A stretch of 64,000 bases of DNA, taken from contig NZ_JARUBO010000005.1 of the NCBI RefSeq assembly GCF_029626235.1, positions 4,932,001-4,996,000 on the forward strand, read 5' to 3'. The notes beneath the pieces are model-generated. The model had not been told where the DNA came from. It worked only from the letters and a program-made list of their open reading frames with translations, and searched no databases. The DNA is from Micromonospora sp. WMMD1120 (GTDB lineage Bacteria > Actinomycetota > Actinomycetes > Mycobacteriales > Micromonosporaceae). Positions 1 through 8,322 of the stretch are shown here, piece after piece. A program made the translations under genes and the position numbers. Position 1 is the stretch's first letter. Each line of letters opens with the position of its first letter.

Positions 1-117
1 GGGATCAATGTCAACGACGGGCGTCGGGTGCGGGCCATTCGGGGTTCCGACGGACCGTTCACCCCCCCGCCTGTTGTCATGGCGGACCGCGACGGGGGGC
101 AGGTTGTCATGGGGTTG

Positions 118-200
118 CTAGGGCGTGTGTCAAAGCCCCTTGCCGGACCGCTGCCCGGACTCCGCCTCGGCTCGACCGAGGACTTTGACACACGCCCTAG
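118..200. repeat. 83-bp palindromic element with perfect 18-bp inverted ends
   Basis: The 18-bp arms at 118-135 and 183-200 are exact reverse complements (CTAGGGCGTGTGTCAAAG) around a 47-bp interior. The interior itself holds a short hairpin (CCTCGG/CCGAGG). The element ends 5 bp from the stop codon of the neighbouring minus-strand gene. It could therefore act as a terminator hairpin, although the loop is long for one. The CTAG-bounded ends also look like a small non-autonomous (MITE-like) element. The rest of bases 1-205 shows only a short direct repeat GTTGTCATGG (about 74 and 104) and no supported gene. Confidence 0.6.
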
Positions 201-205
201 GGCCG

Positions 206-1261
206 TCAGTACGGGTACCCGGGAACGTTGAGTCGCACGCTGTACACCCCGGAGTCGCCCCACGGGCCCGACGTGACGTAGAGGGTCTGCCGGTCCGGAC
301 CACCGAAGGCCACGTTCGTCGTACCGGTGAAGCCGGGCCGGACCGTGCCGAGCTGGACGCCGGCGGGGGAGTAGACGTGGACCAACGAGTCCCCGCCCGA
401 CGCCCAGTACACGTTGCCGGCGCAGTCGATCGTGGCGCCGTCCGGGCCGCCGATGTAGTTCACGAAGACGCTGCGCGCGCCGATGCTGCCGTCGGCCTGC
501 ACGGCGTACTTGTAGATCTTGTTCTCCGCGTACGCGCCCACGTAGAGGGCGGTGCCGTCCGGGGAGAGCGCGATGCCGTTGGGCTGGCGCAACCTGTCGT
601 CCACCAGCGACACCTGGCCGCCAGAGACCCGGAAGACGCTGGTACGCCCGTTCATCTGGTCCGGTCGGTTGCCGCGCTGGAAGTTGGGGTCGGTGAAGTA
701 GACGACGCCGTCGGAGCGGACCGCGACGTCGTTGGGCGAGTTGAACGCCCGGCCCTGGTAGTTCGCGGCGACGGTGCTGCGGGCCCGGTCGTTCAGCCGG
801 TACGCGGACACGCTGCGTTGGTCGTGGGTGGCCGCGATGAGCTGTTGGCCGTCGGCGCTGAGGGCCAGGCCGTTGCTGCCCGCGTTGGCGAGGAACGTGT
901 CGAAGGTGGCCGGCGGGGTGAGCCGACGGATCGTGGACGGCTGGACGTTGTACGGCCCGGTGCCGGGGGCCATGTCCGACACCAGCAGGTAGCCGCCGTC
1001 GGCGATCCACACCGGCCCTTCGAGGAAGTTGAAGCCGCCCTGGATCCTCGGTGCCGTGACCGAGCTGGAGGGCAGCGGGGAGCCGTAGACGGCCCCGGTC
1101 GGGCAGACTCCGGCAGGTGCGCCGGGCGGATTGGCGAGCGCGGCGTGAGCGCTAACACGCGCGACGCGCGGAGGTGCCGCGGTGGCGGCGGTGGCGATCG
1201 GCGCGGTGCTGAGCGCGAGGCACAGGCCGGCGAGCGCGGCGGTGGTGGAACGCCAGGTCAT
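206..1261 (-). CDS. secreted SMP-30/gluconolactonase-like beta-propeller protein
   Basis: About 351 residues. A Sec signal peptide (basic start, hydrophobic stretch, AXA-type site near residue 25-30) precedes a six-bladed propeller of the SMP-30/gluconolactonase/LRE type. Blade signatures include FLEGPVW near the front, then SPNDVAVRSDG, PNGIALSPDG and GPDGATIDCAGNVYW, which carry the acidic and Asn residues that bind the metal in this fold. The start is ATG 1261 because GGAG lies 7 nt upstream; a longer in-frame extension to about 1384 has no signal-like start. Family members hydrolyse lactones or act as scaffolds, and the substrate cannot be read from sequence. It is transcribed divergently from the MalY-like gene. 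Confidence 0.8.
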   Translation of the reverse strand: MTWRSTTAALAGLCLALSTAPIATAATAAPPRVARVSAHAALANPPGAPAGVCPTGAVYGSPLPSSSVTAPRIQGGFNFLEGPVWIADGGYLLVSDMAPGTGPYNVQPSTIRRLTPPATFDTFLANAGSNGLALSADGQQLIAATHDQRSVSAYRLNDRARSTVAANYQGRAFNSPNDVAVRSDGVVYFTDPNFQRGNRPDQMNGRTSVFRVSGGQVSLVDDRLRQPNGIALSPDGTALYVGAYAENKIYKYAVQADGSIGARSVFVNYIGGPDGATIDCAGNVYWASGGDSLVHVYSPAGVQLGTVRPGFTGTTNVAFGGPDRQTLYVTSGPWGDSGVYSVRLNVPGYPY

Positions 1262-1475
1262 GGGTACTCCAATCGACGTCGGCGGCCACGCGCGGCGGCG
1301 GGACGACGTCGGATGCTGACGGGACGGGCGTGGCGGCGGCCGTCGGAACGGATGTCCGCAGCGTATGTGATGAACCAGGGGCAATAGAAGACAATGACAC
1401 TAGTCAATACATAAAGGTGGATGCCCGCCATCCGGAGGGTCCGTGCCGCCCAGGGTGGCGGAATAGGCTTCGGCC

Positions 1476-2654
1476 ATGAGTAGCGTGCTGAGCGGTGCCC
1501 GAGACGTGACGAACCCCCTACGCCAGCTCACCATCGACCAACTCCGCCAGCGGACCAGCCTCAAGTGGCGGGAGTACCCGGCGGACGTGCTGCCGCTCTG
1601 GGTGGCCGAGATGGATGTTCCGCTGGCCGAGCCGGTCGCGCGGGCCATCGCCGACGCCGTCGCGCGCGGCGACACCGGCTACCCGGCCGGCACCGCCTAT
1701 CCCGAGGCGCTGGCCCGGTTCGCCCGTCGCCGGTGGGGCTGGGACGGGCTGGCCGTGGAGCGCGCCGCGCTGGTGCCCGACGTGATGCACGGCGTCGTCG
1801 AGGCGCTGCGCCTGGTCACCGAGCCCGGGGACGCGGTGGTCGTCAACAGCCCGGTCTACCCGCCGTTCTACAGCCATGTGGCGCACGCCGACCGGCGGAT
1901 CGTCGAGGCCCCGCTCGGTGCGGACCTGCGGATCGACCTCGCCACGCTCGACGACACGTTCCGGCGGGCCCGGGCCGGAGGGCGGGCGGTCGCGTACCTG
2001 CTGTGCAACCCGCACAACCCCACCGGGGTCGTGCACACGGTCGACGAGTTGACGGCCGTCGCCAGTCTGGCCGAGCGGCACGGGGTGCGGGTGGTCGCCG
2101 ACGAGATCCACGCTCCCGTTGTGGACGCGGGGGCGCGATTCGTGCCGTACCTCGCGGTGCCCGGCGCGGAGAACGGCCTGTCGCTGATGTCGGCCTCGAA
2201 GGGGTGGAACCTGCCCGGCCTGCGCGGCGGCCTCCTGGTCGCCGGCCCCGCCGCGGCCGACGACCTCGCCCGTGTCCCGTACGACGTCAGCGTCAGCACC
2301 AGCCACCTCGGCGTGATCGCCCACACCGCCGCGTTCCGCGATGGCGGCGACTGGCTGGACGGGCTGGTGGCGGGCCTGGCCGACAACCGTCGGCTGCTCG
2401 CCGCGCTGCTCGCCGAACACCTGCCGGCCGTGCGGTACCGCCCCGGCGCGGCCACCTGCCTGGCCTGGCTCGACTGCCGCGCCCTGGACCTCGGAGAGGA
2501 CCCCGCCGCCGTGTTCCTGCGCAAGGGTCGGGTGGCGCTGAACTCCGGGTCGGACTTCGGCACCGGCGGGGCCGGCCACGTCCGGCTGAATCTGGCCACC
2601 GCGCCCGAGCTGATCACCGAGGCGGTGCGCCGGATGGCCGCCGCCGTCGCCTGA
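1476..2654 (+). CDS. MalY/PatB-family PLP-dependent C-S lyase / aminotransferase
   Basis: 392 residues, a normal length for the cytosolic fold-type I PLP enzymes of the MalY/PatB group, which cleave cystathionine and related C-S bonds and sometimes transaminate. The N-terminal WVAEMD motif is diagnostic for the subgroup. CNPHNPTG and VVADEIHAP are the cofactor-binding segments and SASKGWN holds the Schiff-base lysine (K242). The C-terminal RLNLAT segment carries the carboxylate-binding arginine. The 214-bp divergent gap to the SMP-30-like gene has an AT-rich patch (1386-1415, with TTGACT on the minus strand at 1407-1402), but no promoter with convincing spacing. Confidence 0.88.
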   Translation: MSSVLSGARDVTNPLRQLTIDQLRQRTSLKWREYPADVLPLWVAEMDVPLAEPVARAIADAVARGDTGYPAGTAYPEALARFARRRWGWDGLAVERAALVPDVMHGVVEALRLVTEPGDAVVVNSPVYPPFYSHVAHADRRIVEAPLGADLRIDLATLDDTFRRARAGGRAVAYLLCNPHNPTGVVHTVDELTAVASLAERHGVRVVADEIHAPVVDAGARFVPYLAVPGAENGLSLMSASKGWNLPGLRGGLLVAGPAAADDLARVPYDVSVSTSHLGVIAHTAAFRDGGDWLDGLVAGLADNRRLLAALLAEHLPAVRYRPGAATCLAWLDCRALDLGEDPAAVFLRKGRVALNSGSDFGTGGAGHVRLNLATAPELITEAVRRMAAAVA

Positions 2655-2679
2655 ACCCGGCCACGCCGCCCCCGGCCGC

Positions 2680-2928
2680 TCAGTCGGCGACGACGAGCGC
2701 CTGGGGGGCGGCGGCCTTCATCCGGGTACGCAGCCACCTGAGCTGAAGGGCGGTCTCGCCTTCGCAGCGCCGCACCACGGTGAGCAGGTCCTCGTCGCGG
2801 GCGCCCAGCGGTCGATGTCGGCATCGGTCGTGGACGTCGGCCAGGTACCGGTCCACCCGTACCGGCCACTCCTGACCCGGTCCGTACGGGGTCCGTTCAC
2901 CCCACGGCTCGGCGATCCGATCCACCAC
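2680..2928 (-). pseudogene. relic of a molybdopterin oxidoreductase (FdhA-like), N-terminus with internal collapse
   Basis: The 82-codon frame opens with GTG behind a good GGAGGGG site. It reads WGERTPYGPG and WPVRVDRYLA, which I recognise as the N-terminus of the roughly 700-residue actinobacterial molybdopterin-dependent oxidoreductases related to formate dehydrogenase. Directly after this the family continuation (a D-x-D-x-D-R-W stretch) moves to another frame (DADIDRWAP, read from about 2835), so a frameshift is present. None of the cofactor-binding core follows. The last 35 residues (TALQLRWLRTRMKAAAPQAL) look like a genuine protein tail and could be the old C-terminus. Inference: a large internal deletion plus frameshift. 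Alternative: an unrelated small ORF. Confidence 0.5.
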
Positions 2929-3131
2929 GACGTACCCCCTCCGACGACAGCGAGCGCGCCGTGCCGCGTCGGACGACTCGACCTCCGCTCACCCTGAGTC
3001 AACGACCGAACGCGACGGAAGATCGGTTCGGGCGCCGCCAAGCGATACATCTCCCGAAAATCGGCAGTCACACCTGCGAACCGTCAGCGGAGAGCCGGGG
3101 TGGGAGCTGGAAGGGTGGTTGGCGTGTCGGG

Positions 3132-3323
3132 CTACGGCCGTCCGGCGACCTGGGCGACGAACGTAGCCCACGCCGTCGGGGGGAAGGTCAGCGCCGGCCC
3201 CGACGGGTCCTTCGAGTCGCGTACCGCGACGATGCCCACGAGGTTGTCAGCAACCTCGACGCAGTCGCCGCCGTTGCCGCTGCTACGGGTGCTCTTGCGC
3301 CACTGCGCGCCGGTCAGTTCCAT
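3132..3323 (-). CDS. DUF397 domain protein
   Basis: 63 residues covering the whole small DUF397 fold: WRKSTRSSGNGGDCVEVA, then VAVRDSKDP and a C-terminal W-x-x-F-V-x-x-V helix. Its ATG overlaps the last 10 bases of the upstream HTH-DUF5753 gene, so the two are translationally coupled. DUF397 proteins are nearly always encoded next to such regulators in streptomycetes and micromonosporas. In the studied cases they act as small partners or antagonists in developmental control (WhiJ-like and BldB-like contexts). The exact role here is unknown. Confidence 0.9.
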   Translation of the reverse strand: MELTGAQWRKSTRSSGNGGDCVEVADNLVGIVAVRDSKDPSGPALTFPPTAWATFVAQVAGRP

Positions 3324-4093
3324 GTCCCCGCCATCTCCGTCAGTAAATCCACCGATTGCCAGTGGGAGAGCGCCTCACCACGTACGTTTTCCCACGCCGC
3401 CAGTATCGCTGCGATGTCGTCGGTCCCGGTAACAACATTTCCCTGAAGCTGGTTGTCGAGATAGCCGGCGGTGCGGTGCTCCGGTCCGACGGCGATGACG
3501 AACGGCCCGTTCAGTCCGGCGTACGCACCGACAGACGAGGGAACGATGTGGACGCGCACGTGTGGTGCTTCGCAGGCGACGAGGAGAGCCTGAATCTGTG
3601 CGCGCATGGTGGCCCGACCGCCGACGGGTCGCCGTAGCGCGGCCTCGTCGACAACGGCGGTGAAGTGCGGCGGGTTGTCACGCGTCAGGATGCTCTGCCG
3701 AGCGAGCCGCGTAGCGAGGTGCCGCTCGATGTCGCCTCGCGCGATGACGTCGGCTCCGGCCAGCACGGCACGGGCATACGCCTCGGTTTGCAGCAGACCC
3801 GGCAGAACGACGGACTGGTACGAACGCAGCGAGATCGCATCCCGCTCGATCTCCTGCCACGGCCGGAACCAAATTGGTTCACGACGTCTCGACGTGTCCG
3901 GCCAAATGTCCCCGATGGGTCGACGCAGAGCGCTGGCCGCCGCCTCCCGATGGCGCGGATGCGGTATGTGGTCATGGTTGAGCCAGCGAGCGACGGTCTT
4001 TCTGTCGACCCCGACCCGCTCGGCCAGCGACTCGATGGTGTGGCCGGTCTCGTCGAGGGCGACCCGCAACGCGTCGTTCACAGCCACTCCCAT
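3314..4093 (-). CDS. XRE-type HTH regulator with DUF5753 domain
   Basis: 259 residues. Residues 8-65 form a helix-turn-helix (SLAERVGVDRKTVARWL). The rest is DUF5753, starting with the characteristic WQEIERDA and VVLPGLLQTEAYARAVL and ending in the R-x-E-A-L-S-x-x-x-S segment. Cytoplasmic DNA-binding regulator, paired with the downstream DUF397 gene. No Shine-Dalgarno sequence is visible in front of ATG 4093. The upstream bases carry the small palindrome GTATAC next to the start, so a leaderless or autoregulated transcript is possible. Target genes are unknown; the divergent small ORFs at 4283-4809 are the obvious candidates. Confidence 0.9.
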   Translation of the reverse strand: MGVAVNDALRVALDETGHTIESLAERVGVDRKTVARWLNHDHIPHPRHREAAASALRRPIGDIWPDTSRRREPIWFRPWQEIERDAISLRSYQSVVLPGLLQTEAYARAVLAGADVIARGDIERHLATRLARQSILTRDNPPHFTAVVDEAALRRPVGGRATMRAQIQALLVACEAPHVRVHIVPSSVGAYAGLNGPFVIAVGPEHRTAGYLDNQLQGNVVTGTDDIAAILAAWENVRGEALSHWQSVDLLTEMAGTWN

Positions 4094-4217
4094 CGGTATA
4101 CGTGGAATGTCTTACGACCATATCTTCTACGGGCTGTTTCTGTCTCATCACGCCGCGCAGGGTGTGTGTAGACGGCGCGGCCGGCAGGACCGAGACCCGG
4201 CGGTCGCGTTCGTGAGC

Positions 4218-4256
4218 GGGGCTGCCCTGGCGGGCGAGCACTCACAGGGCAGCCCC
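4218..4256. promoter_or_regulatory. strong leader hairpin before the small-ORF pair
   Basis: Perfect 12-bp inverted repeat GGGGCTGCCCTG / CAGGGCAGCCCC with a 15-nt loop, followed by TTCC. It lies between divergent genes, 26 nt before the GTG start at 4283, so it is not the end of either neighbour. It could be a transcription attenuator in the leader of the small ORFs or a block to antisense transcription. No T-tract follows. Confidence 0.5.
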
Positions 4257-4282
4257 TTCCCAGCGACGATCAGGGGAGCACC

Positions 4283-4564
4283 GTGCGAAAGGTCCAGGCG
4301 GGCGACGTCCTGCGCCTCACTACGGCCGCGAGCGTCCAGTTCATGCATCCGATCGTCGTGCGTGTCATCCGCGTTCTCGACTGGACGACGTACGACGGAT
4401 GGCTCTGGTTTGACGGTTACCAACTTGTCCCTAACGGAGATGCGGTCGCTCGCCGAACCCTGTTCGTGATGACGAGCGGTCTCATCTGGCAGGACCCTTC
4501 CGCCTTCGTAGGCCGGAAGAACGCCCGTCGCCCGGTCGCCCGTATGTCGCTGGGGATCGGGTGA
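4283..4564 (+). CDS. small hypothetical protein, HTH/DUF397-linked
   Basis: 93 residues from GTG with a clear AGGGGAG site 5 nt upstream. The sequence suggests a compact beta-rich soluble protein (MRKVQAGDVLRL, FMHPIVVRVIRV, WLWFDGYQL), with no signal peptide and no membrane segment. Its stop codon overlaps the start of the next small gene, so they form a two-gene unit divergent from the DUF5753 regulator. Proteins like this are common beside HTH-DUF5753 genes in actinobacteria, but I know of no assigned function. Confidence 0.75.
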   Translation: MRKVQAGDVLRLTTAASVQFMHPIVVRVIRVLDWTTYDGWLWFDGYQLVPNGDAVARRTLFVMTSGLIWQDPSAFVGRKNARRPVARMSLGIG

Positions 4565-4809
4565 TGCGGAGCGCATGGAAGCACAGGCCCCTACGCCCGT
4601 CGTGGCGCTGTCCTAACTGCGGTACTCACTGGCCCTGCTCGGCGGCGAAGCTGCGCCTCCTCGGTCAGTTTCGCGAGGACCGGCCGGGCCTGCTGGCGTA
4701 CCTGACAAAGGTTCAGAGGGAGGCCGAGGCGGACCTGACGAAGCTCAACCCAGACGCGGCGCTGCCCGACCTGACCTCGCGCTTCGTCGGCTGGGCCGGA
4801 CGTCGCTAA
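4561..4809 (+). CDS. small hypothetical protein with Cys cluster
   Basis: 82 residues. The start is GTG 4561 or ATG 4564, and both overlap the stop of the preceding gene, so translation is coupled. The N-terminal half has a CPNCG...WPC cysteine arrangement that could bind a metal. The C-terminal half is helical and ends with LTSRFVGW. The sequence matches my recollection of small actinobacterial proteins sometimes auto-labelled flavin reductase, a label the length does not support. Role unknown; likely shares regulation with the gene before it. Confidence 0.72.
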   Translation: MMRSAWKHRPLRPSWRCPNCGTHWPCSAAKLRLLGQFREDRPGLLAYLTKVQREAEADLTKLNPDAALPDLTSRFVGWAGRR

Positions 4810-4868
4810 CCACTCAATCACTCACTCACCCGCCTGGCCCGGACACTTCGTAGCCGGGAGGAGAGTTT

Positions 4869-4894
4869 GGCCGCCCGTCCGGTGACGGGCGGCC
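4869..4894. terminator. hairpin terminator between convergent genes
   Basis: Perfect 11-bp stem GGCCGCCCGTC / GACGGGCGGCC with CGGT loop, flanked by TTT on the left and GAA on the right. It sits 60 bp past the end of the small ORF and 15 bp from the end of the PepSY gene, so it can serve both strands. Confidence 0.75.
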
Positions 4895-4908
4895 GAATCC
4901 GGTGGCCG

Positions 4909-6378
4909 TCAGCGACCGGCCGGTGCGGGGGAGGTGGGAACGGCTGTGGAACGTCGGCGTCGGGACACCGCGCCGACGATGACGTCGATGACGAGGAAAG
5001 CCAGCACTGTGAGCCCGAACAGCGGCAGCGCCCAGCCGACCGCCACGATCACCGGTACGCCGATCAGCAGCGCCCAGATCGGCAGGCCACGGACGCCGCC
5101 GCGGGCCGGTGGGGCGCCGGCCAGGGCGCGCCGGTCGGCGCGGGTGGGGCGGCGTTGCCACCACATGCGGTAACCCCAGACGATGACGCTGAGCAGACCG
5201 AGGGCGAGCGCGGCGAGCAGGATCTGGTTGATCGGGCCGAAGAGGATGCCCATGTGCGCCTGGATGCCGAGCCCGCTGAGCTTGGCCAGCACGGGCCAGT
5301 CGGCGAAGTCGCTGCGGGCGGTGACCTGCCCGCCGGCCGGGTCGACGGCGACGCGGTCCTTGGCGACCGGCCAGGTGTTGTCGATCTGCGTCACGGTCCA
5401 GGCCGAGCCGGGCGCCGCGGCCGGTGCGATCTCGACCGGCCCGGACAGGCCGGCCGCGCGGGCGGCCGCCGACACCCTGTCGAAGGCGGCCGACTCGACC
5501 GTCCCCTCCGCCCCGGAGCTGCCGTGGTGGCCTCCGCCGGCGGCCGGCGGCGCGCCGTCCAGGCTGGTGGAGATGACCGGGGTACGCGCGTCGAGCGCGT
5601 CCAGGCCGGCGCTGAAGTTCGCCCCGGCGTAGCGGGACCAGGTCAGCCCGGTGGCGGAGAGGAAGAGCAACCCGATGGTGAGCCAGATGCCGGTGGTGGC
5701 GTGCCAGCCCCGGGTGCGCCGTACGCCCTTGCCGGCGGACAGGTCCGGGACGAGCAGGTGCCGGGCGGCGGCGCGGGTGGCGCTGCGGCGACGCCACCAG
5801 AGGATGACCCCGCCGAGGGCGAGCACCCAGAGCCAGCTCGCGGCCAGCTCGGAGTAGTGCTCGCCGACCGTGCCCAGGTGCAGGTGGCGGTGCAGGTCGT
5901 CCAGCCAGGTGGTGGCCGGTGTGGAGCCGAACCAGGTGGTGAGCTGCCCCTTGACCTCCGCGGTGTACGGATCGACGTAGACGGTGTGCTGGTTTTCGCC
6001 CAGCTCGGGCAGCGCGAACGCCACCCGCGTGCTCTGGTCGCCCTCGCCGGGCTGCACGCTGGCGATGCTGCCCTCGGGGTGGGCGTTGCGCGCGGCGCCG
6101 ACCTGCTCGGCCAGTGGCAATGAGCGCTCACCCACCTGGGCGACGGTCAGCTTGTCGCCGTAGAGGAGCTGGTCGAGCTGCGGCGTGATGGTGAACGCCA
6201 GCCCGGTCAGTGCGGCGGTCACCAGGAACGGGGCGACGAGAACACCGGCGTAGAAGTGCAACCGGAGCAGCAGCGCCCCGAACGCCGACGGCCGGCGGGC
6301 TGGCTGGGGCGACGCGTCGGCGCTGGTGGACGGTTCCGGCGTGGACGCGCCGGACAACTCGGTGAGAGACATGGTCAT
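4909..6378 (-). CDS. PepSY-associated TM helix protein (PiuB-like)
   Basis: 489 residues. After a Pro/Ser-rich cytoplasmic N-terminus, TM1 (LHFYAGVLVAPFLVTAALTG) carries the family histidine. PepSY-like extracytoplasmic segments follow, with HTVYVDPYTAEV and the W-L-x-x-L-H-R-H-L-H-L signature near residue 165. Further TM segments are LAASWLWVLALGGVILWW, TTGIWLTIGLLFLSATG, QILLAALALGLLSVIVWGY and two at the C-terminus. Family members are inner-membrane proteins often linked to iron or flavin reduction. Here it precedes a copper/haem-peroxidase operon on the same strand, which suggests metal reduction or uptake. ATG 6378 and 6372 are both possible starts. Confidence 0.85.
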   Translation of the reverse strand: MTMSLTELSGASTPEPSTSADASPQPARRPSAFGALLLRLHFYAGVLVAPFLVTAALTGLAFTITPQLDQLLYGDKLTVAQVGERSLPLAEQVGAARNAHPEGSIASVQPGEGDQSTRVAFALPELGENQHTVYVDPYTAEVKGQLTTWFGSTPATTWLDDLHRHLHLGTVGEHYSELAASWLWVLALGGVILWWRRRSATRAAARHLLVPDLSAGKGVRRTRGWHATTGIWLTIGLLFLSATGLTWSRYAGANFSAGLDALDARTPVISTSLDGAPPAAGGGHHGSSGAEGTVESAAFDRVSAAARAAGLSGPVEIAPAAAPGSAWTVTQIDNTWPVAKDRVAVDPAGGQVTARSDFADWPVLAKLSGLGIQAHMGILFGPINQILLAALALGLLSVIVWGYRMWWQRRPTRADRRALAGAPPARGGVRGLPIWALLIGVPVIVAVGWALPLFGLTVLAFLVIDVIVGAVSRRRRSTAVPTSPAPAGR

Positions 6379-6505
6379 CCGATCGGATCGAGCGAGAAGA
6401 ACCTTGTCAGGTGCTTCTCCGGTTGGCGTGGTCGCCCGGTGGTGTCGCGTCAGCTCCGGCCCTGTGGGGGTAGTCGGGGCGCGGGCGTGTTCGGTTCCCG
6501 ATCCG

Positions 6506-7087
6506 TCAACGGGTCCTACGCCGCCGCCGCAGCCCGACCGCCCCCACGGCGGCGACGGCCAGCGCGACGCCGGTGATCAGGATGCCGATGCCCCGGCCGC
6601 TGGTCGCCGTCGCCGCTCCGAGGGCCTCCGCCGGGCTGGCGTCGCCGAGCGGTGCGGCGGTGGACGCGGGGTCGGCCACCGTGAACGGGTACGACCCCTG
6701 TGCCGGGTGCCCGTCGGTGGAGACCACCCGGTACGCGACGGTGTAGGTGCCGTTCGGCAGCGCGTCGGTGACCTGGACGGTTCCCGTCGCCCCGCTGACC
6801 ACCGGGTCGCCGGTGGGAACCTTCCGCTTCGCGCCGTCGGTGAGCACGATCGTGGTGAACGTGGGGTCGAGCCGCTGCATGAACTCCAGGACGATCTCGC
6901 GCGGCGCACGGGGCACCGTCGACTCCTGGACCGGTGCCGCCGAGCGGAGGGAGTTGTGCGCCCACGCGGGCGTGGCGGGGATGAGCGGTGCCGCCACGAT
7001 GGCGAGCGCCGCCGCGCCGAGTCGGACGGCGACGCGGCGCGACGACCGCACGCTCAGTGCGGGAACAGCGCTGCACCGATGTCTCAT
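6506..7087 (-). CDS. CopC/YcnJ-like copper resistance protein with C-terminal TM
   Basis: 193 residues. A signal peptide ending at AWAHNSL makes His the first mature residue, as in CopC proteins where the N-terminal His ligates Cu(II). The CopC fold follows: LRSAAPVQEST, REIVLEFMQRLDPTFTTIVL, GTYTVAYRVVSTDGHPAQGSYPFTV (second His). A C-terminal TM helix and an Arg-rich tail anchor it outside the membrane. The start is ATG 7087, overlapping the DyP stop in ATGA, so it is coupled to the peroxidase gene. It is the last gene of the copper operon. Periplasm-side copper carrier by family. Confidence 0.85.
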   Translation of the reverse strand: MRHRCSAVPALSVRSSRRVAVRLGAAALAIVAAPLIPATPAWAHNSLRSAAPVQESTVPRAPREIVLEFMQRLDPTFTTIVLTDGAKRKVPTGDPVVSGATGTVQVTDALPNGTYTVAYRVVSTDGHPAQGSYPFTVADPASTAAPLGDASPAEALGAATATSGRGIGILITGVALAVAAVGAVGLRRRRRTR

Positions 7088-8322
7088 CCGAGCACCTGCT
7101 CGCCGATCCAGCCGCCCGGCTGGCAGCCGGGCGGGATGGCGAAGACGGCCGAGCCGATCGGGGTGGTCCATTCGTTGAGCAGGTCCCGCTCGGCCAGGCG
7201 GCGTTGGATCGGCAGGAACTGTCGGGCGATGTCCGCCTGGTACGAGGCGAAGATCAGGCCGGCGTCGGCGTGACCCTCGGCGGTCGGCACCCCGTCGTAG
7301 TTGTACGGCCGGCGCAGGATCCTGAGCCGGTCGTCGGTGACGTGGGCGCGGGTCAGGTGGGAGAAGTCGGGGATGACGGTGAGACCGTGGGCGTCGGTGG
7401 CGGCGAAATCGGGTTCGTCGTGTTCGGCCGTGCCGGTCAGCGGCGCGCCGGTGTCGAGCCGCCGCCCGACGGCGAGTTCGCGGTCGGTGCGGCCGAGCAG
7501 ATCCCAGGTCTCCAGGTTCATGCTGATGCGCCGGACGACGAGCGTGGTGCTGTCGCGCAGCCACGCCGGCCCGTCCGGCACCCAGACGGCGGTGTCCGCC
7601 GGCGTACCCGGGCGGGGGTTCGCGGTGCCGTCGAGCTGGCCGAACAGGTTGCGTTGGGTGTGGCCGCGCGGCTCGACGCCCGGACTGCGGCGGAAGCCCT
7701 GCTGCACCCAGCGGACAGTGGCGAAGGGCCGGCTGTCCTTGAGCAGCACCCGTTGGGCGTGGGCGACGGTGATCGCGTCGTCGGCGCAGATCTGCAGCAG
7801 CAGGTCGCCGCCGGTCCAGGCTGGTTGGAGCCGGTCGACGCGGAACGCGGGCAGCTCGGTGACCGATGCTGGCCTGCGGTCGTCGACTCCGGCGGCGCGG
7901 TAGAGGCCCGGTCCGAACCCGAAGGTCACTGTCAGCCGGGCGGGCAACAGCCCCAGTTCGGCCTCGGTGTCGGCCAGCGCGGGTCGCCCCTGGGTGAGGC
8001 GGGCCGCGTCGTCGCTGAGCAGCCGCAGCAGCCGACCCAGCGCGGCCCGGTCGGTGCCGGCGCGCAGTGTCAACGCGACGAACGCGGCGTGTGCCTGCGG
8101 TTCGGTGGTGACCCCGGCCTGCCGGACGCCGTGGAACGGCTCGACCAGGCCGCCGACACTCGCCACCGCTGTCGTGCCGGCGCCGGCCGTCGGCTCCCCG
8201 GTCTTCTCGGCGCGGGTCGCGGCAAGCGTCGCGCCGCAGCCCAGAGCCCCTCCGGCGACCAGGGCCCCGCCGGTGAGCAGACCCCGCCTGCTCACCGGCC
8301 GGGCCGCTGACGTGCCGGTCAC
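7084..8322 (-). CDS. Tat-exported Dyp-type haem peroxidase (EfeB/DtpA-like)
   Basis: 412 residues from GTG. The Tat signal SRRGLLTGG is followed by a Gly/Ala-rich hydrophobic core. The DyP signature GQLDGTANP holds the catalytic Asp (near residue 230). Residues around FSHLTRAHV and LRRPYNYDG supply the proximal His and distal Arg region. Length fits A-type (EfeB) peroxidases. Family activity is H2O2-dependent oxidation, or haem deferrochelation in EfeB. Its start overlaps the stop of the PCu(A)C gene (GTGA) and its own stop overlaps CopC, so the copper genes are its tight neighbours. This matches Streptomyces lividans DtpA, which works with copper chaperones, better than an EfeUOB iron operon. 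Confidence 0.88.
   Translation of the reverse strand: MTGTSAARPVSRRGLLTGGALVAGGALGCGATLAATRAEKTGEPTAGAGTTAVASVGGLVEPFHGVRQAGVTTEPQAHAAFVALTLRAGTDRAALGRLLRLLSDDAARLTQGRPALADTEAELGLLPARLTVTFGFGPGLYRAAGVDDRRPASVTELPAFRVDRLQPAWTGGDLLLQICADDAITVAHAQRVLLKDSRPFATVRWVQQGFRRSPGVEPRGHTQRNLFGQLDGTANPRPGTPADTAVWVPDGPAWLRDSTTLVVRRISMNLETWDLLGRTDRELAVGRRLDTGAPLTGTAEHDEPDFAATDAHGLTVIPDFSHLTRAHVTDDRLRILRRPYNYDGVPTAEGHADAGLIFASYQADIARQFLPIQRRLAERDLLNEWTTPIGSAVFAIPPGCQPGGWIGEQVLG

Noticed and set aside
28..231. 67-codon open frame at the left end
   Set aside because: It runs through the palindromic element, has no recognisable motif and lacks a convincing ribosome site.
1386..1415. TTGACT-containing promoter for the SMP-30-like gene
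   Set aside because: The only -10-like hexamer (TATTGC) sits at 15 bp spacing, so the promoter is not convincing.
6121..6130. TGAGCGCTCA palindrome, CebR-like
   Set aside because: It is inside the PepSY coding sequence, lacks the TGGG/CCCA outer bases of CebR sites and no promoter is near.
7084..8322. EfeUOB iron-uptake operon
   Set aside because: No EfeU permease or EfeO cupredoxin-M75 gene is adjacent; the coupled genes are copper proteins.
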